Assembly: GCA_035504215.1 (NCBI GenBank)
Contig: DATJSI010000096.1
Location: forward strand, 1-41,949
Origin: Mycobacteriales bacterium
Lineage (GTDB): Bacteria > Actinomycetota > Actinomycetes > JAFAQI01
Reading direction: 5' to 3'
Length of the DNA stretch: 41,949 bases
Part shown: positions 16,450 through 24,698 of the stretch, piece after piece
Layout: every line of letters begins with the position of its first letter
Numbering within the stretch: the first letter of the stretch is position 1
Notes under the pieces: model-generated
Told to the model about the DNA's origin: nothing
Seen by the model: only the letters and a program-made list of their open reading frames with translations
The model's database searches: none
Program-made: the position numbers and the translations under genes

Positions 16450-17820
16450 ATGGCCATCACAGTCGACAGTCCAGCCGTGCAGAACGAGGTGCCCCTCACC
16501 CTCGACCAACCCGCGCCGAAGGTGCTCGGGTGGCTGGACCAGATCGGGCTGTGGGGAAACCTCGGCGTGACGATCCTCGCTCCGGTAGGTGCGGTCAGCG
16601 TGCTCGCGCCGGCCGGCAGCCCGAGGCTCTCGTTCCTTGCCGCCGGCCTTGCCGTGATCGTCGGCACCGGCTTCGGCGCGCTGCTCATCGCGGCTGCCGC
16701 CGTACCGGGTGCGCAGACCGGAGCACCGTCGATGGTGCTGATGCGAGGGTTGTTCGGCCGGCGGTTGTCCTACTTGCCGACCGCGGTGAACGTCTTGCAG
16801 CTGCTCGGCTGGACGGTCTTCGAAATCGTCGTGATCGCGTCCGCCGCGCAGCAGCTGTTCCCCTGGCATGCGCATCGCTGGCCGTACGTCGTCATCGCCG
16901 GTGGGCTCACCGTCGCGATGACGATCCGGCCGCTCGGGGTGGTGCGGATTCTCCGGCGCTACGCGATCGTGGCGGTGACGGTGGTCACTACCTACCTGTT
17001 CGTGCAGCTGCTGCGGCATCCGCTGCCGTCGTTGACCCATGGTTCGTGGCACGGGTTCTGGGCCGGCGCCGACGTGGCGATCGCGGTCGCGGTGTCGTGG
17101 GCCCCGCTCGCGAGCGACTACACCCGGCACTCGCGGTCGGCGAAGAGCGCGTTCGGCGGCGCGATCGTGGGATACACCATCACGCAGGTCGCGGGCTACC
17201 TGCTCGGCCTGGTCGCCCTCGCCACCGTCGTGACCGCCAGCGACGCCAACCTGCAACACGACATGTTCGGCGCCTTCATCGCCGTACCGGCCGGCTGGCT
17301 GGCGTTCGGCGTCCTGGTGCTGCGCGAGCTCGACGAGTCCTTCGCGGACGGCTACTCCGCGGTCGTCTCGATGCAGAACGTGTGGCCGCGGTTCGACCGG
17401 CGATGGTTCGCCGTGGCAGTCGGTGCGATCGCGACCGTTGGCGCGCTCGCGCTGAACATCAACAACTACATCAACTTTCTGTTGCTCCTCGCCTCGGTGC
17501 TCGTGCCGCTCACCGCCGTCTTCCTGGTCGACTACTACGCCACGCACCGCCTGCGGGCGTGGGACGTGAGCGCGGTTGCGCCGGCGCGGCCGGCCATGGT
17601 GGTTCCGTGGCTGCTCGGCTTCGTCGTCTACCAGCTGATCGAGCCGAGCGCGGGCGGGTGGTGGGCGCGGCTGTGGGTGCACGCTGACCACGGCCTGCAT
17701 CTGAGCGTCCGGTCGTGGATGAGCGCGTCGATCCTGTCCTTCGCGGTTGCCGCGCTGGCCACGGCACCGGGTGTCCTGGCGCGGCGGCGCCGCCTGCGGG
17801 CCGCAATGATGGAGCCATGA
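16450..17820 (+). CDS. cytX: NCS1-family permease under TPP control, probable HMP transporter (CytX-like)
   Basis: This 456-residue protein has about twelve membrane segments and the features of purine-cytosine permeases (NCS1): an N-terminal LDQIGLWGNLGVTILAPVGA and the helix-6 region DVAIAVAVSWAPLASDYTR. A TPP riboswitch directly in front is typical of CytX, the proposed transporter for hydroxymethylpyrimidine (HMP), a thiamine precursor. The substrate is therefore inferred from regulation plus family; a cytosine or allantoin role is less likely. Its stop overlaps the next start (ATGA), so downstream genes should share the regulation. Confidence 0.85.
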   Translation: MAITVDSPAVQNEVPLTLDQPAPKVLGWLDQIGLWGNLGVTILAPVGAVSVLAPAGSPRLSFLAAGLAVIVGTGFGALLIAAAAVPGAQTGAPSMVLMRGLFGRRLSYLPTAVNVLQLLGWTVFEIVVIASAAQQLFPWHAHRWPYVVIAGGLTVAMTIRPLGVVRILRRYAIVAVTVVTTYLFVQLLRHPLPSLTHGSWHGFWAGADVAIAVAVSWAPLASDYTRHSRSAKSAFGGAIVGYTITQVAGYLLGLVALATVVTASDANLQHDMFGAFIAVPAGWLAFGVLVLRELDESFADGYSAVVSMQNVWPRFDRRWFAVAVGAIATVGALALNINNYINFLLLLASVLVPLTAVFLVDYYATHRLRAWDVSAVAPARPAMVVPWLLGFVVYQLIEPSAGGWWARLWVHADHGLHLSVRSWMSASILSFAVAALATAPGVLARRRRLRAAMMEP

Positions 17821-18278
17821 GCCGGTTGACGCGCGGCCAGCGAGCGCTGGTGTACGGCCTGGCGGGATGGTGCAGCGAGATCGTCACCACCTCCGTCCGC
17901 AGCCGGGGACGCGACGGCAACTGGCGGCTGACCGGTACGACGTATGCATGGATGCTGCCGATCTACGGCAGCGCCGCGGTGCTGTTCGAGCCGGCGTACG
18001 ACGCGGCCCGGCGCAGCGGGCGGCCGTGGTGGCAGCGCGGGTTGGCCTGGATGATGGGCATCTTCGCGGTCGAAGCGGTGACCGGCGAAGCGCTCCGAGC
18101 CGTTACCGGCGAGGTGCCGTGGGACTACACGCGGGCGCGCGGCCGCAAGGCGGTACCGGCGAACTGGCGCGGGCTGGTCCGGCCGGCGTACGCGCCGTTT
18201 TGGTTCGCGGTCGGGTTGGGAATGGAGCGCCTGCACGATCTGCTTGACCGGGTAGAGATCGCTCCGGAAGGACGTTGA
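17817..18278 (+). CDS. Small membrane protein, CmpB-like (putative ABC transporter type IV)
   Basis: This 153-residue protein has four probable membrane segments (around 8-25, 42-62, 77-97 and 125-142). The opening YGLAGWCSEI and the following MLPIYGSAAVLFEP resemble the PF06541 family ('putative ABC-transporter type IV', CmpB), whose function is not established. The ATG at 17817 overlaps the cytX stop, and its own stop overlaps the next ATG (TGATG at 18276-18280). It is therefore locked into the TPP-riboswitch operon. A helper role in uptake is inference only. Confidence 0.72.
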   Translation: MSRLTRGQRALVYGLAGWCSEIVTTSVRSRGRDGNWRLTGTTYAWMLPIYGSAAVLFEPAYDAARRSGRPWWQRGLAWMMGIFAVEAVTGEALRAVTGEVPWDYTRARGRKAVPANWRGLVRPAYAPFWFAVGLGMERLHDLLDRVEIAPEGR

Positions 18279-19660
18279 TGCGCCACCGACGATTCGGCAC
18301 CGCGCTGGCATCGTCAGTGCTGCTGCTCGTCGTTGCGGCGTGCGGGACCCGACTGCCCAACAGCGCCTTCAGCTCGCAGGAACATCCGACGACCGGCGCG
18401 AGCAGCCCGACCGGCGCGTCCTCGTCGCCGACCGCCTCGGACGACGGCAACACGGCCTCGGCCGTCGGGGTGACCCCTACGACGATCACCATCGGACAGA
18501 TCGCGAGCATCACGAACCCGTTCGATCCCGAGTCCTTCGTCGGCCCGGAGTACGGCCTGCAGGCGTTCGTGCGCTACACGAACGCTCATGGTGGGATCCA
18601 TGGCCGGCAGCTCGTGCTCCACACCTGCGATGACCAGGGGTCGTCGATCGAGAACAACGTCTGCGCGCACACGCTGATCGACAAGGACCACGTCTTCGCG
18701 TTGGTCTCCAACGCGGCGATCGACTACGCCGGCGCCGGATATGTGAACTCGCAGAACGTCCCCGACATCGGCGCGCAGCCGATCGACAACTCCTACGTGA
18801 CCTACCACAACCTGTTCGACTTGTACGGCGAGTCGTATCCGCGCAACGGCAAGCCTGGGCTCAACGGAATGCTCTACGGCGGCACCGAGGTCTACCGCTT
18901 CTTCAAGGTGCACTTTCCGCACGTACCGCTGAAGGCGGGTGTCGTCGAGTACAACCAGTCCGACTCCGAGCGGTACGGCAACAGCATCGCGGAAGGGCTT
19001 CGTCTCGAGGGCTACAGCGTGTTGACGAAGGTCGTCAACTTCGCGTTGCCGGACTGGAACGCGGTCGCGATCGCGTTCAAGCACGCGGGCGTGCAGTATG
19101 TCTACGACGCGCTCGACAACGGCGGCAACGAGAAGCTCTGCGCCGCGCTGGACGACAACGACGTGAGCATCACCGCGAAGGTGCTGACGACCCAGGCCTG
19201 GAACCAGTCGGTGAATTCGGAGTACGCCGCATCGCCGCATTGCCGCAACGAGCTCTGGGTGACCGGCAACACCCGCAACTACGAGGACACCAAGTATCAC
19301 CAGGTCGCGTTGTTCCGCCAGCAGATGTCGGCCGACGGTGACGGTGGCGCCAAGCAGCTGAGCGAATGGGCGCTGGAGGCCTGGGCAGGTGCCTTGTGGT
19401 TCGCCGACGCAGCGCAGAGCTGTGGCGCGGATCTCACCCGGCCGTGTGTCGAGAAGTACATGTACCGCAAGCAGCTGTTCACCGGCGACGGGCTGCTGAC
19501 GCCAAGAGGATTCTCGGACTCCTCATCGCACCCGAGCGAGGTTCGCAACTGCCTGAACGTCGCGCGTTGGAACAGCGCCAAGGACAGTTGGGTGACCCAG
19601 GTCCCGAACATGGACACCAACTGCTTTCGCGTCCCGAACTTCAGCTACGCCGCGGACTGA
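18278..19660 (+). CDS. Liv-type (type I) substrate-binding lipoprotein of an ABC transporter
   Basis: This 460-residue protein begins with a lipoprotein signal peptide (hydrophobic 10-20, lipobox VVAAC with Cys about 21) and a Ser/Thr-rich linker. It then has a periplasmic-binding fold of the branched-chain amino acid type: TPTTITIGQIASITNPFDP, GLQAFVRYTNAHGGIHGR, and later KAGVVEYNQSDSERYG. The ligand is not readable from sequence. The ATG at 18278 shares a base with the upstream stop, GGAAGGA precedes it, and the gene is third in the TPP-riboswitch operon. It ends exactly where the convergent Liv-type ABC operon ends (TGA|TCA). It is the natural partner of that permease and the link to thiamine regulation is unusual. 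Confidence 0.85.
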   Translation: MRHRRFGTALASSVLLLVVAACGTRLPNSAFSSQEHPTTGASSPTGASSSPTASDDGNTASAVGVTPTTITIGQIASITNPFDPESFVGPEYGLQAFVRYTNAHGGIHGRQLVLHTCDDQGSSIENNVCAHTLIDKDHVFALVSNAAIDYAGAGYVNSQNVPDIGAQPIDNSYVTYHNLFDLYGESYPRNGKPGLNGMLYGGTEVYRFFKVHFPHVPLKAGVVEYNQSDSERYGNSIAEGLRLEGYSVLTKVVNFALPDWNAVAIAFKHAGVQYVYDALDNGGNEKLCAALDDNDVSITAKVLTTQAWNQSVNSEYAASPHCRNELWVTGNTRNYEDTKYHQVALFRQQMSADGDGGAKQLSEWALEAWAGALWFADAAQSCGADLTRPCVEKYMYRKQLFTGDGLLTPRGFSDSSSHPSEVRNCLNVARWNSAKDSWVTQVPNMDTNCFRVPNFSYAAD

Positions 19661-20341
19661 TCAGCCGGCCGCGGTCTTCTGTTGGGCGGTCAGCTCGGAG
19701 GGCTCGCCCGCGAACTCGATCGCTCCGCGGTTGAGCACGTAGACCACATCGGCCATGCGCAGCGCGTCGGAGAGGTGTTGCTCGACCAGGACGACGGTCG
19801 TCCCTGTCTTGGCGAGCGCGGCGACGACGTCCAGCAGCTGCCTGGTCACTCGAGGCGCGAGCCCTTGGGAGATCTCGTCGAGCAGCAGCAAGCGCGGCTT
19901 GTGCAGCAGCGCCCGGCTCATCGCCAGCATCTGCTGCTCGCCGCCGGACATCGAGCCGGCGGGCTGATCCAGCCGCTCGCGCAGGATCGGGAACTGATCC
20001 AGAGCCGGGTCCCATCCCTGCCGGGATCCGGCGAACACCTCGAGGTTGTCGCGCACGGTGAGATCGGGGAACACCCCGCGGCGTTCGGGGATCAAGAGCA
20101 GGCCGGCGGCGGCTCGTTCGTGCGGTGGGAGCGTGCGGATCGACCGCCCCGCCCAGATGATGTCGCCGGAGCGCGCGCGAAGCAGGCCCGCGACGACCGA
20201 GAGCAGCGTGGTCTTGCCGGCGCCGTTCGGGCCGAGCAGCGCGGTCAGCACTCCGGCGGGGACATCGAGGGAGACACCGTGCAGGACCTCGACCGGCCCG
20301 TAGCCGGCACGCAGGCCGCGAAGCGAGAGCTCGACCGCCAT
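19661..20341 (-). CDS. Liv-type ABC transporter ATPase (LivF-like)
   Basis: This 226-residue ATPase has Walker A GPNGAGKTT (about 37-45), signature MSGGEQQ (about 130-136), Walker B LLLLDE and a switch His in VEQHL. The GVFPDLTVRDNLEV region is characteristic of LivF. It energises the fused permease together with the LivG-like protein. The start overlaps the LivG stop (TGATG). It converges with the substrate-binding protein with no spacer. Confidence 0.88.
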   Translation of the reverse strand: MAVELSLRGLRAGYGPVEVLHGVSLDVPAGVLTALLGPNGAGKTTLLSVVAGLLRARSGDIIWAGRSIRTLPPHERAAAGLLLIPERRGVFPDLTVRDNLEVFAGSRQGWDPALDQFPILRERLDQPAGSMSGGEQQMLAMSRALLHKPRLLLLDEISQGLAPRVTRQLLDVVAALAKTGTTVVLVEQHLSDALRMADVVYVLNRGAIEFAGEPSELTAQQKTAAG

Positions 20342-21138
20342 CAGCCGGCCGCAGGCTCGATGTCGAGATATGCCTCGCGTACGGCGGATGAGGCCCGGAT
20401 CTCCTCCGGAGTGCCTTCGGCGATCAGCTGGCCGGCGGCCATCGCGTAGATGCGGTCAGCGATGCCGAAGACGAGGTCGACGTCGTGCTCGACCAGCAAC
20501 ACCGCCACGTCGCGGGAAGCCACGTCACGAAGCACTCGCTGGAAGTTGTCGATCTCCGCGGTGTCGAGTCCGGTCGCCGGCTCGTCGAGCAGCAGCACCT
20601 CCGGGTCATGGCACAACGCCCGGCCGAGCTCGACCAGCCGCAGGGTGCCGGTCGACAAGGTTGCGGCGGGTGCCCGGCGTACCGCGTCCAACCCGAGGAT
20701 GTCGATGACACCGTCGACGCGGCGACGGTGCGCGGCCTGGTCGCCGACGGTGATCCCGATCAGTCCGGCCAGCAGCCCACCGACGCGGCGCACGACGCCC
20801 GCGTTGGTTCGGTGTTCGGCGCCGACCAGCAGGTTGTCCTCGACGCTCATGGTGCCGAAGACCGCAAGCCGCTGGAAGGTTCGGCTGATGCCCAGCCGGG
20901 CACGTGCGTCCGGGCTGCGCGTCGTGATGTCCCGACCGTCGAGCCGCACTCGTCCCTCGTCGGGGCGCTCGACACCGGTGAGGCACTGGAACAACGTCGT
21001 CTTGCCCGCGCCGTTCGGCCCGATCAGCGCGGTGATCGTGCCCGACCGGGTCTCTACCGAGACGCCGTCCAGCGCGGTGAGTCCGCCGAACCGTTTGACC
21101 AGCCCGACACCCTCGAGGTGGCCGTTGGTTGCGCTCAT
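20341..21138 (-). CDS. Liv-type ABC transporter ATPase (LivG-like)
   Basis: This 265-residue ATPase has Walker A GPNGAGKTT (about 33-41), GISRTFQRLAVFGTMSVEDNL as in LivG, Walker B VLLLDEPATGLD and the switch His in VEHDVD. The signature motif reads LSTGTLRLVELGRAL in place of LSYGQQRRLEIARAL, a variant worth noting. The ATG at 21138 overlaps the permease stop (ATGA); longer readings run into the permease gene and are rejected. Confidence 0.88.
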   Translation of the reverse strand: MSATNGHLEGVGLVKRFGGLTALDGVSVETRSGTITALIGPNGAGKTTLFQCLTGVERPDEGRVRLDGRDITTRSPDARARLGISRTFQRLAVFGTMSVEDNLLVGAEHRTNAGVVRRVGGLLAGLIGITVGDQAAHRRRVDGVIDILGLDAVRRAPAATLSTGTLRLVELGRALCHDPEVLLLDEPATGLDTAEIDNFQRVLRDVASRDVAVLLVEHDVDLVFGIADRIYAMAAGQLIAEGTPEEIRASSAVREAYLDIEPAAG

Positions 21139-23129
21139 CGCGCGGTCGCCTTCACGCCGCGCCGTGCCTGGATGGTGGCCCGGGCCTGCTCGCCGCGTGC
21201 GGTCAGGGTGTGTCGGGAAGGCGTGGTCGGGTGCACCGCCTCGTAACGGCGGACCAGCGCCGCCGGGTGGGCCAGCCAGTCCACGAGCCGTCGAGCCGCG
21301 TCCGAGACGCCGCCGGGCAGCAGCCCGATGAAGGTGGCGAAGACGCCGATCACGATCTGGTAGGCGTCCGGGTTGGCGGTCAGCGAGTTCACGAGTACGA
21401 CGAGGGCGGCGCCGAGCACGGCACCGGCGGCGCTGTCCGCGCCGAACACGACCACGACGGCGAACCACGGGATGCTCGAGGCGAGCGGGTCGAAGGAGTC
21501 CGCGGAGAACGCGCCACCCTGCTGCGCCAACAACGCACCGCCGATGCCGGCGATGGCCGCGGAGACCGTGAAGATGAACACCTTGAGCGTGCGCACATCG
21601 ACGCCGACCGAACCGGCACCCGTCTCGCTGTCACGCATCGCGACCAGCGAGCGCCCGATCATGCCCGAGCGCAGGTTGGTCATGATCAGGAAGACCAGGC
21701 CGAGCACGACCAGCTCGAAGCAGTAGAACGCGCGGTCCCCGGACAGCGACAGCCCGAGCACGGACGGCCGCAACACCTGGAGTCCGTTGGTGAAATACGG
21801 CTGCTGGAACACGAAACGGCTCACGAACGCGCCGACCGCGAACGTGGTCAGTGCGAGGAACAGCCCGCGGCGGCGAATCGCCGGATACCCGGTCAGGAAC
21901 CCGACGAGGCCGGCCGCGATCGCCGCACCGAGCAACGCAACCAGCTCGGGGGCGCCGGTGCTGAACCGGCCGAACAGCAACGCGCCGAGTCCGGCGTACC
22001 CCGCTTGACCGAGCGAGATCTGGCCGCTGTAGCCCGTGACCGCGACGATGGACACGAAGATGACGGCGAGCGCGGGCACTTGTTGCGCCTGGCGGAGGTT
22101 CGTGTCGCTGAACAGGAGCGGGCTGACCAGCGCGAGGGTCGCCGCGGTGTAGATGCCGACCCGCCAGCGAACCCCGAACTCGGTTGACCTGCGGCGTGCG
22201 AGCGACGTCGTCGTACCGGCATCGGAGCTGTCACCGCTGTCCGCCCGAATACCGGCGAATCGGTTGCGCGCGAGCAGCGCGGCCAGCAGCGCGACCACCG
22301 GTAGGTTGGCCTGCAAGGCGTCCCAGATGCTGAGGGCGGCGCCGGCGGGTGACCACAGCGACATCTCGCTCGAGCCGATTCCGAGTGCGAGGCCGGCGAT
22401 GATCGCGACCGGCACGTTGGTCAGGCCGGCGATGACCGGCACCGCGAAGGTCTCGAGGACGACGAGCGTGAGCTCGAACGGGGTGAACTGGATCTCCGGG
22501 GCGATGAGGATCCCGGTGAGTGCCGCGATCATCACGCCCGTTGCCCAGCCGATCGCCGCGACCCGGTCGGCGTCGATGCCGGAGAGCTGGGCGAGATCGC
22601 GTCGGTCGACGACGGCGCGGATCGAGGTGCCCAGCGCGGTTCGTCGGGTGATCACACCGAGCAGCACGGTGCCGACGATGACGATCGCGAGATCGCCGGT
22701 CGCGTCCATGTGGATCGTCAGTGACCCCACCTGCCACACGCCCTGCGGGAGCAGGCTCGGTGGCGACTGCGCCTGAAGCCCCCAGATCTCGTAGGCGATG
22801 CCGATCAGCAGCGCGGTGAGACCGATCGTCGCGACCAGCGACTCGGCGGCCGAGGCATCGCGGCGTTGCAGCGGCCGGAACACCAGGCGCTGGACGAGCA
22901 CTCCGAACGCCGGTGCGAAACCGAGCAGGACGACGACCGCCGCAACCGCCTTGGGCCAGTGCCAGTCCTGGACGGCCGCGAGGAAGACGTACGCCGCCAT
23001 CATCGCGATCGCACCCTGCGCGATGTTGAAGACGCCGGTGGCCCGGTAGGTGATGATCAGGCCGACCCCTGACAGGGCAGCGACCGCTCCGAGCGCGAGC
23101 CCCGCGAAGGCGTAGTTGAGGGCGAGCAC
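21135..23129 (-). CDS. Fused LivH-LivM ABC permease
   Basis: This 664-residue protein has two permease domains in one chain. The LivH-like half (about 1-290) starts YAFAGLALGAVAALSGVGLI and includes TGVFNIAQGAIAMMAAY. A charged Ser/Asp-rich linker follows (about 295-330). The LivM-like half (about 330-620) includes VTGYSGQISLGQAGYAGLGA and SEMS/DSETGAGSVGVDV-type segments. A cytoplasmic tail covers about 620-664. In most bacteria these are separate genes. The GTG at 23129 is chosen because it lies one base after the upstream stop and begins the first membrane segment. Confidence 0.85.
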   Translation of the reverse strand: MLALNYAFAGLALGAVAALSGVGLIITYRATGVFNIAQGAIAMMAAYVFLAAVQDWHWPKAVAAVVVLLGFAPAFGVLVQRLVFRPLQRRDASAAESLVATIGLTALLIGIAYEIWGLQAQSPPSLLPQGVWQVGSLTIHMDATGDLAIVIVGTVLLGVITRRTALGTSIRAVVDRRDLAQLSGIDADRVAAIGWATGVMIAALTGILIAPEIQFTPFELTLVVLETFAVPVIAGLTNVPVAIIAGLALGIGSSEMSLWSPAGAALSIWDALQANLPVVALLAALLARNRFAGIRADSGDSSDAGTTTSLARRRSTEFGVRWRVGIYTAATLALVSPLLFSDTNLRQAQQVPALAVIFVSIVAVTGYSGQISLGQAGYAGLGALLFGRFSTGAPELVALLGAAIAAGLVGFLTGYPAIRRRGLFLALTTFAVGAFVSRFVFQQPYFTNGLQVLRPSVLGLSLSGDRAFYCFELVVLGLVFLIMTNLRSGMIGRSLVAMRDSETGAGSVGVDVRTLKVFIFTVSAAIAGIGGALLAQQGGAFSADSFDPLASSIPWFAVVVVFGADSAAGAVLGAALVVLVNSLTANPDAYQIVIGVFATFIGLLPGGVSDAARRLVDWLAHPAALVRRYEAVHPTTPSRHTLTARGEQARATIQARRGVKATAR

Positions 23130-23130
23130 G

Positions 23131-23712
23131 TCAGCCGCTCGTAGGCTGACCTGGTTCGCAGACGGGGCAGGCGTGCAGCGAGCGCGCCGTGATCCCGGAT
23201 CCGTCGACCGGCGCGGCATCGGGCTTGCCTTCGACCAGCTCGCAGTTCGGCCGGTGGTACGTCGTACCGCCCGGGACCGCTACCACCGTGCCGGCGGACG
23301 GCACCTGCGCCGAGGTCGAGGTCGAGGTCGAGGGCGTCGGATCGGTTTGTGCCGTCTCGGGTGGAAGGCCGGCGCCGGCGTCATCGACGGGTTCGGCGAC
23401 GAGCAGTGCGTAGAGGTCGTCGACCTTTCGCTCGACACCGTCGAGCCGACCCAGGTTGCGGCGAAGGTTGTCGGTCGCGAGCAGAACGGCACCGATCAGG
23501 ACCAGTGCGATCCCGGACAATCCACCCGACACCAGGTACGGAAGCTGCTTCGCCGTGAGGGCCTGCCCGGAGACGCCGTACCAGCCGAGGAACAGCGCGA
23601 CCGCGCCGAGGACGACCAGTGCCCAGCCGAGGTACGGGCGAACACCGTCCCCGACCCACCGCCAGAACATACGGCGGTCGGCCGGCGCCAACCTTTCGTC
23701 GCGGGTCGTCAT
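23131..23712 (-). CDS. Two-TM membrane protein with C-terminal Cys/His (Ada-like metal-binding) tail
   Basis: This 193-residue protein opens the Liv operon. Two membrane helices lie at about 27-47 and 57-79, followed by a short coiled-coil-like segment (NLRRNLGRLDGVERKVDDLYALL), a Ser/Thr/Pro linker encoded partly by a GGTCGA-type hexamer repeat, and a tail with YHRPNC then CPVC (last 40 residues). The Y-H-x3-C ... C-x2-C spacing recalls the Ada-type zinc-binding motif found at the end of several uncharacterised actinobacterial proteins. A role in sensing or tuning the transporter is inference. The ATG is preceded by GGGGAAGGG, a strong ribosome site. Confidence 0.75.
   Translation of the reverse strand: MTTRDERLAPADRRMFWRWVGDGVRPYLGWALVVLGAVALFLGWYGVSGQALTAKQLPYLVSGGLSGIALVLIGAVLLATDNLRRNLGRLDGVERKVDDLYALLVAEPVDDAGAGLPPETAQTDPTPSTSTSTSAQVPSAGTVVAVPGGTTYHRPNCELVEGKPDAAPVDGSGITARSLHACPVCEPGQPTSG
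23312..23334. repeat. GAGGTC hexanucleotide repeat
   Basis: About 3.8 copies of GAGGTC lie in frame within the preceding gene and encode alternating Ser and Thr. Copy-number change would alter linker length without a frameshift. Confidence 0.7.
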
Positions 23713-23817
23713 GTCGCCCTTCCCCGTCGGCGCACTCGTGCCGCATGCGACGACACCTTCACTCTAGGTTCACCTACCGGCCGGGCTATGGTGCCGTCCG
23801 CGTGTCACAGTGAGCGG

Positions 23818-24666
23818 GTGCGCATCCGTCCCGACGTGATCGCTCACCGCGGCGCCTCGGCAATCGAGGCCGAACACACCCTTGCGGCTTATCGTCGTGC
23901 GCTCGACGACGGTGCGGACGGGGTGGAGTGCGATGTCCGCCTGACCCGCGACGGTGTGCTGGTGTGCGTCCACGACCGGCGGGTCGACCGCACGTCGAGT
24001 GGGCGCGGGGTCGTCTCGACGCTCGAGCTCGCGGATCTCAGCGAGCTGGATTTCGGGTCCTGGCGACGCGATCCGGGCATCGAGGAGCCCGACCCGTTGC
24101 TGACCGCGAGCTGGGAGGCGCCGGACCTCGATCGCACCGGCGTCCTCACCCTCGAGCGACTGCTCGAAGTCGTGACCGCATCCGAACGGCCGGTGCGGCT
24201 CGCGATCGAGACGAAACATCCCACTCGCTACGCCGGTCTGGTCGAGGAGACGCTGGTCGGGATGCTTCGGCGATTCGGCCTCGCGGATGCCGCCGGCAAT
24301 GGCAAGGACACGGTCCAGGTCATGAGCTTCGCGCCGACCGGCCTGCGCCGGGTCAGGGCGCTCGCGCCGGATCTGGCGACCGTGCACCTGATGAAGCGCG
24401 TGCCGTTGCGGCTGCGGGACGGCGGCATCAGCCCGAGCGCGACGATCGCCGGGCCCTCGGTCGAGGCACTCAAGGCCCACCCGGCGTACGTCGAGCGGGC
24501 GCACGCTCGCGGTCACGAGGTGCACGTGTGGACCGTCGACCGCCTTGATGATGTCGACGCGATGGTCGCGCTCGGCGTCGACGTACTGATCACGAACGAG
24601 CCGGCGGCGGTGCTCGACCACCTTGCACACCACGACGGCCCCGCGCTTCCGCTCGCGGCCACCTGA
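23818..24666 (+). CDS. Glycerophosphodiester phosphodiesterase
   Basis: This 282-residue TIM-barrel enzyme hydrolyses glycerophosphodiesters to glycerol-3-phosphate and an alcohol. It shows the catalytic motifs IAHRGA (residues about 8-13), VECDVRLTRDG and VCVHD, plus the late HVWTVD and LITNEP segments. No signal peptide is present, so it is cytoplasmic, unlike GlpQ. The GTG at 23818 is the likely start; the frame is open upstream but that part is read across the divergent operon. It converges on arginine deiminase 33 bases away. Confidence 0.88.
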   Translation: MRIRPDVIAHRGASAIEAEHTLAAYRRALDDGADGVECDVRLTRDGVLVCVHDRRVDRTSSGRGVVSTLELADLSELDFGSWRRDPGIEEPDPLLTASWEAPDLDRTGVLTLERLLEVVTASERPVRLAIETKHPTRYAGLVEETLVGMLRRFGLADAAGNGKDTVQVMSFAPTGLRRVRALAPDLATVHLMKRVPLRLRDGGISPSATIAGPSVEALKAHPAYVERAHARGHEVHVWTVDRLDDVDAMVALGVDVLITNEPAAVLDHLAHHDGPALPLAAT

Positions 24667-24670
24667 TCCG

Positions 24671-24692
24671 GCCCTTCGCGAGCAGTCAGGGC
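24671..24692. terminator. Weak stem between gdpD and arcA
   Basis: GCCCT (24671-24675) and AGGGC (24688-24692) form a 5-bp stem with a 12-base loop in the short gap between convergent genes. No U-run is present, so this is a weak call. Confidence 0.2.
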
Positions 24693-24698
24693 AGGCGG

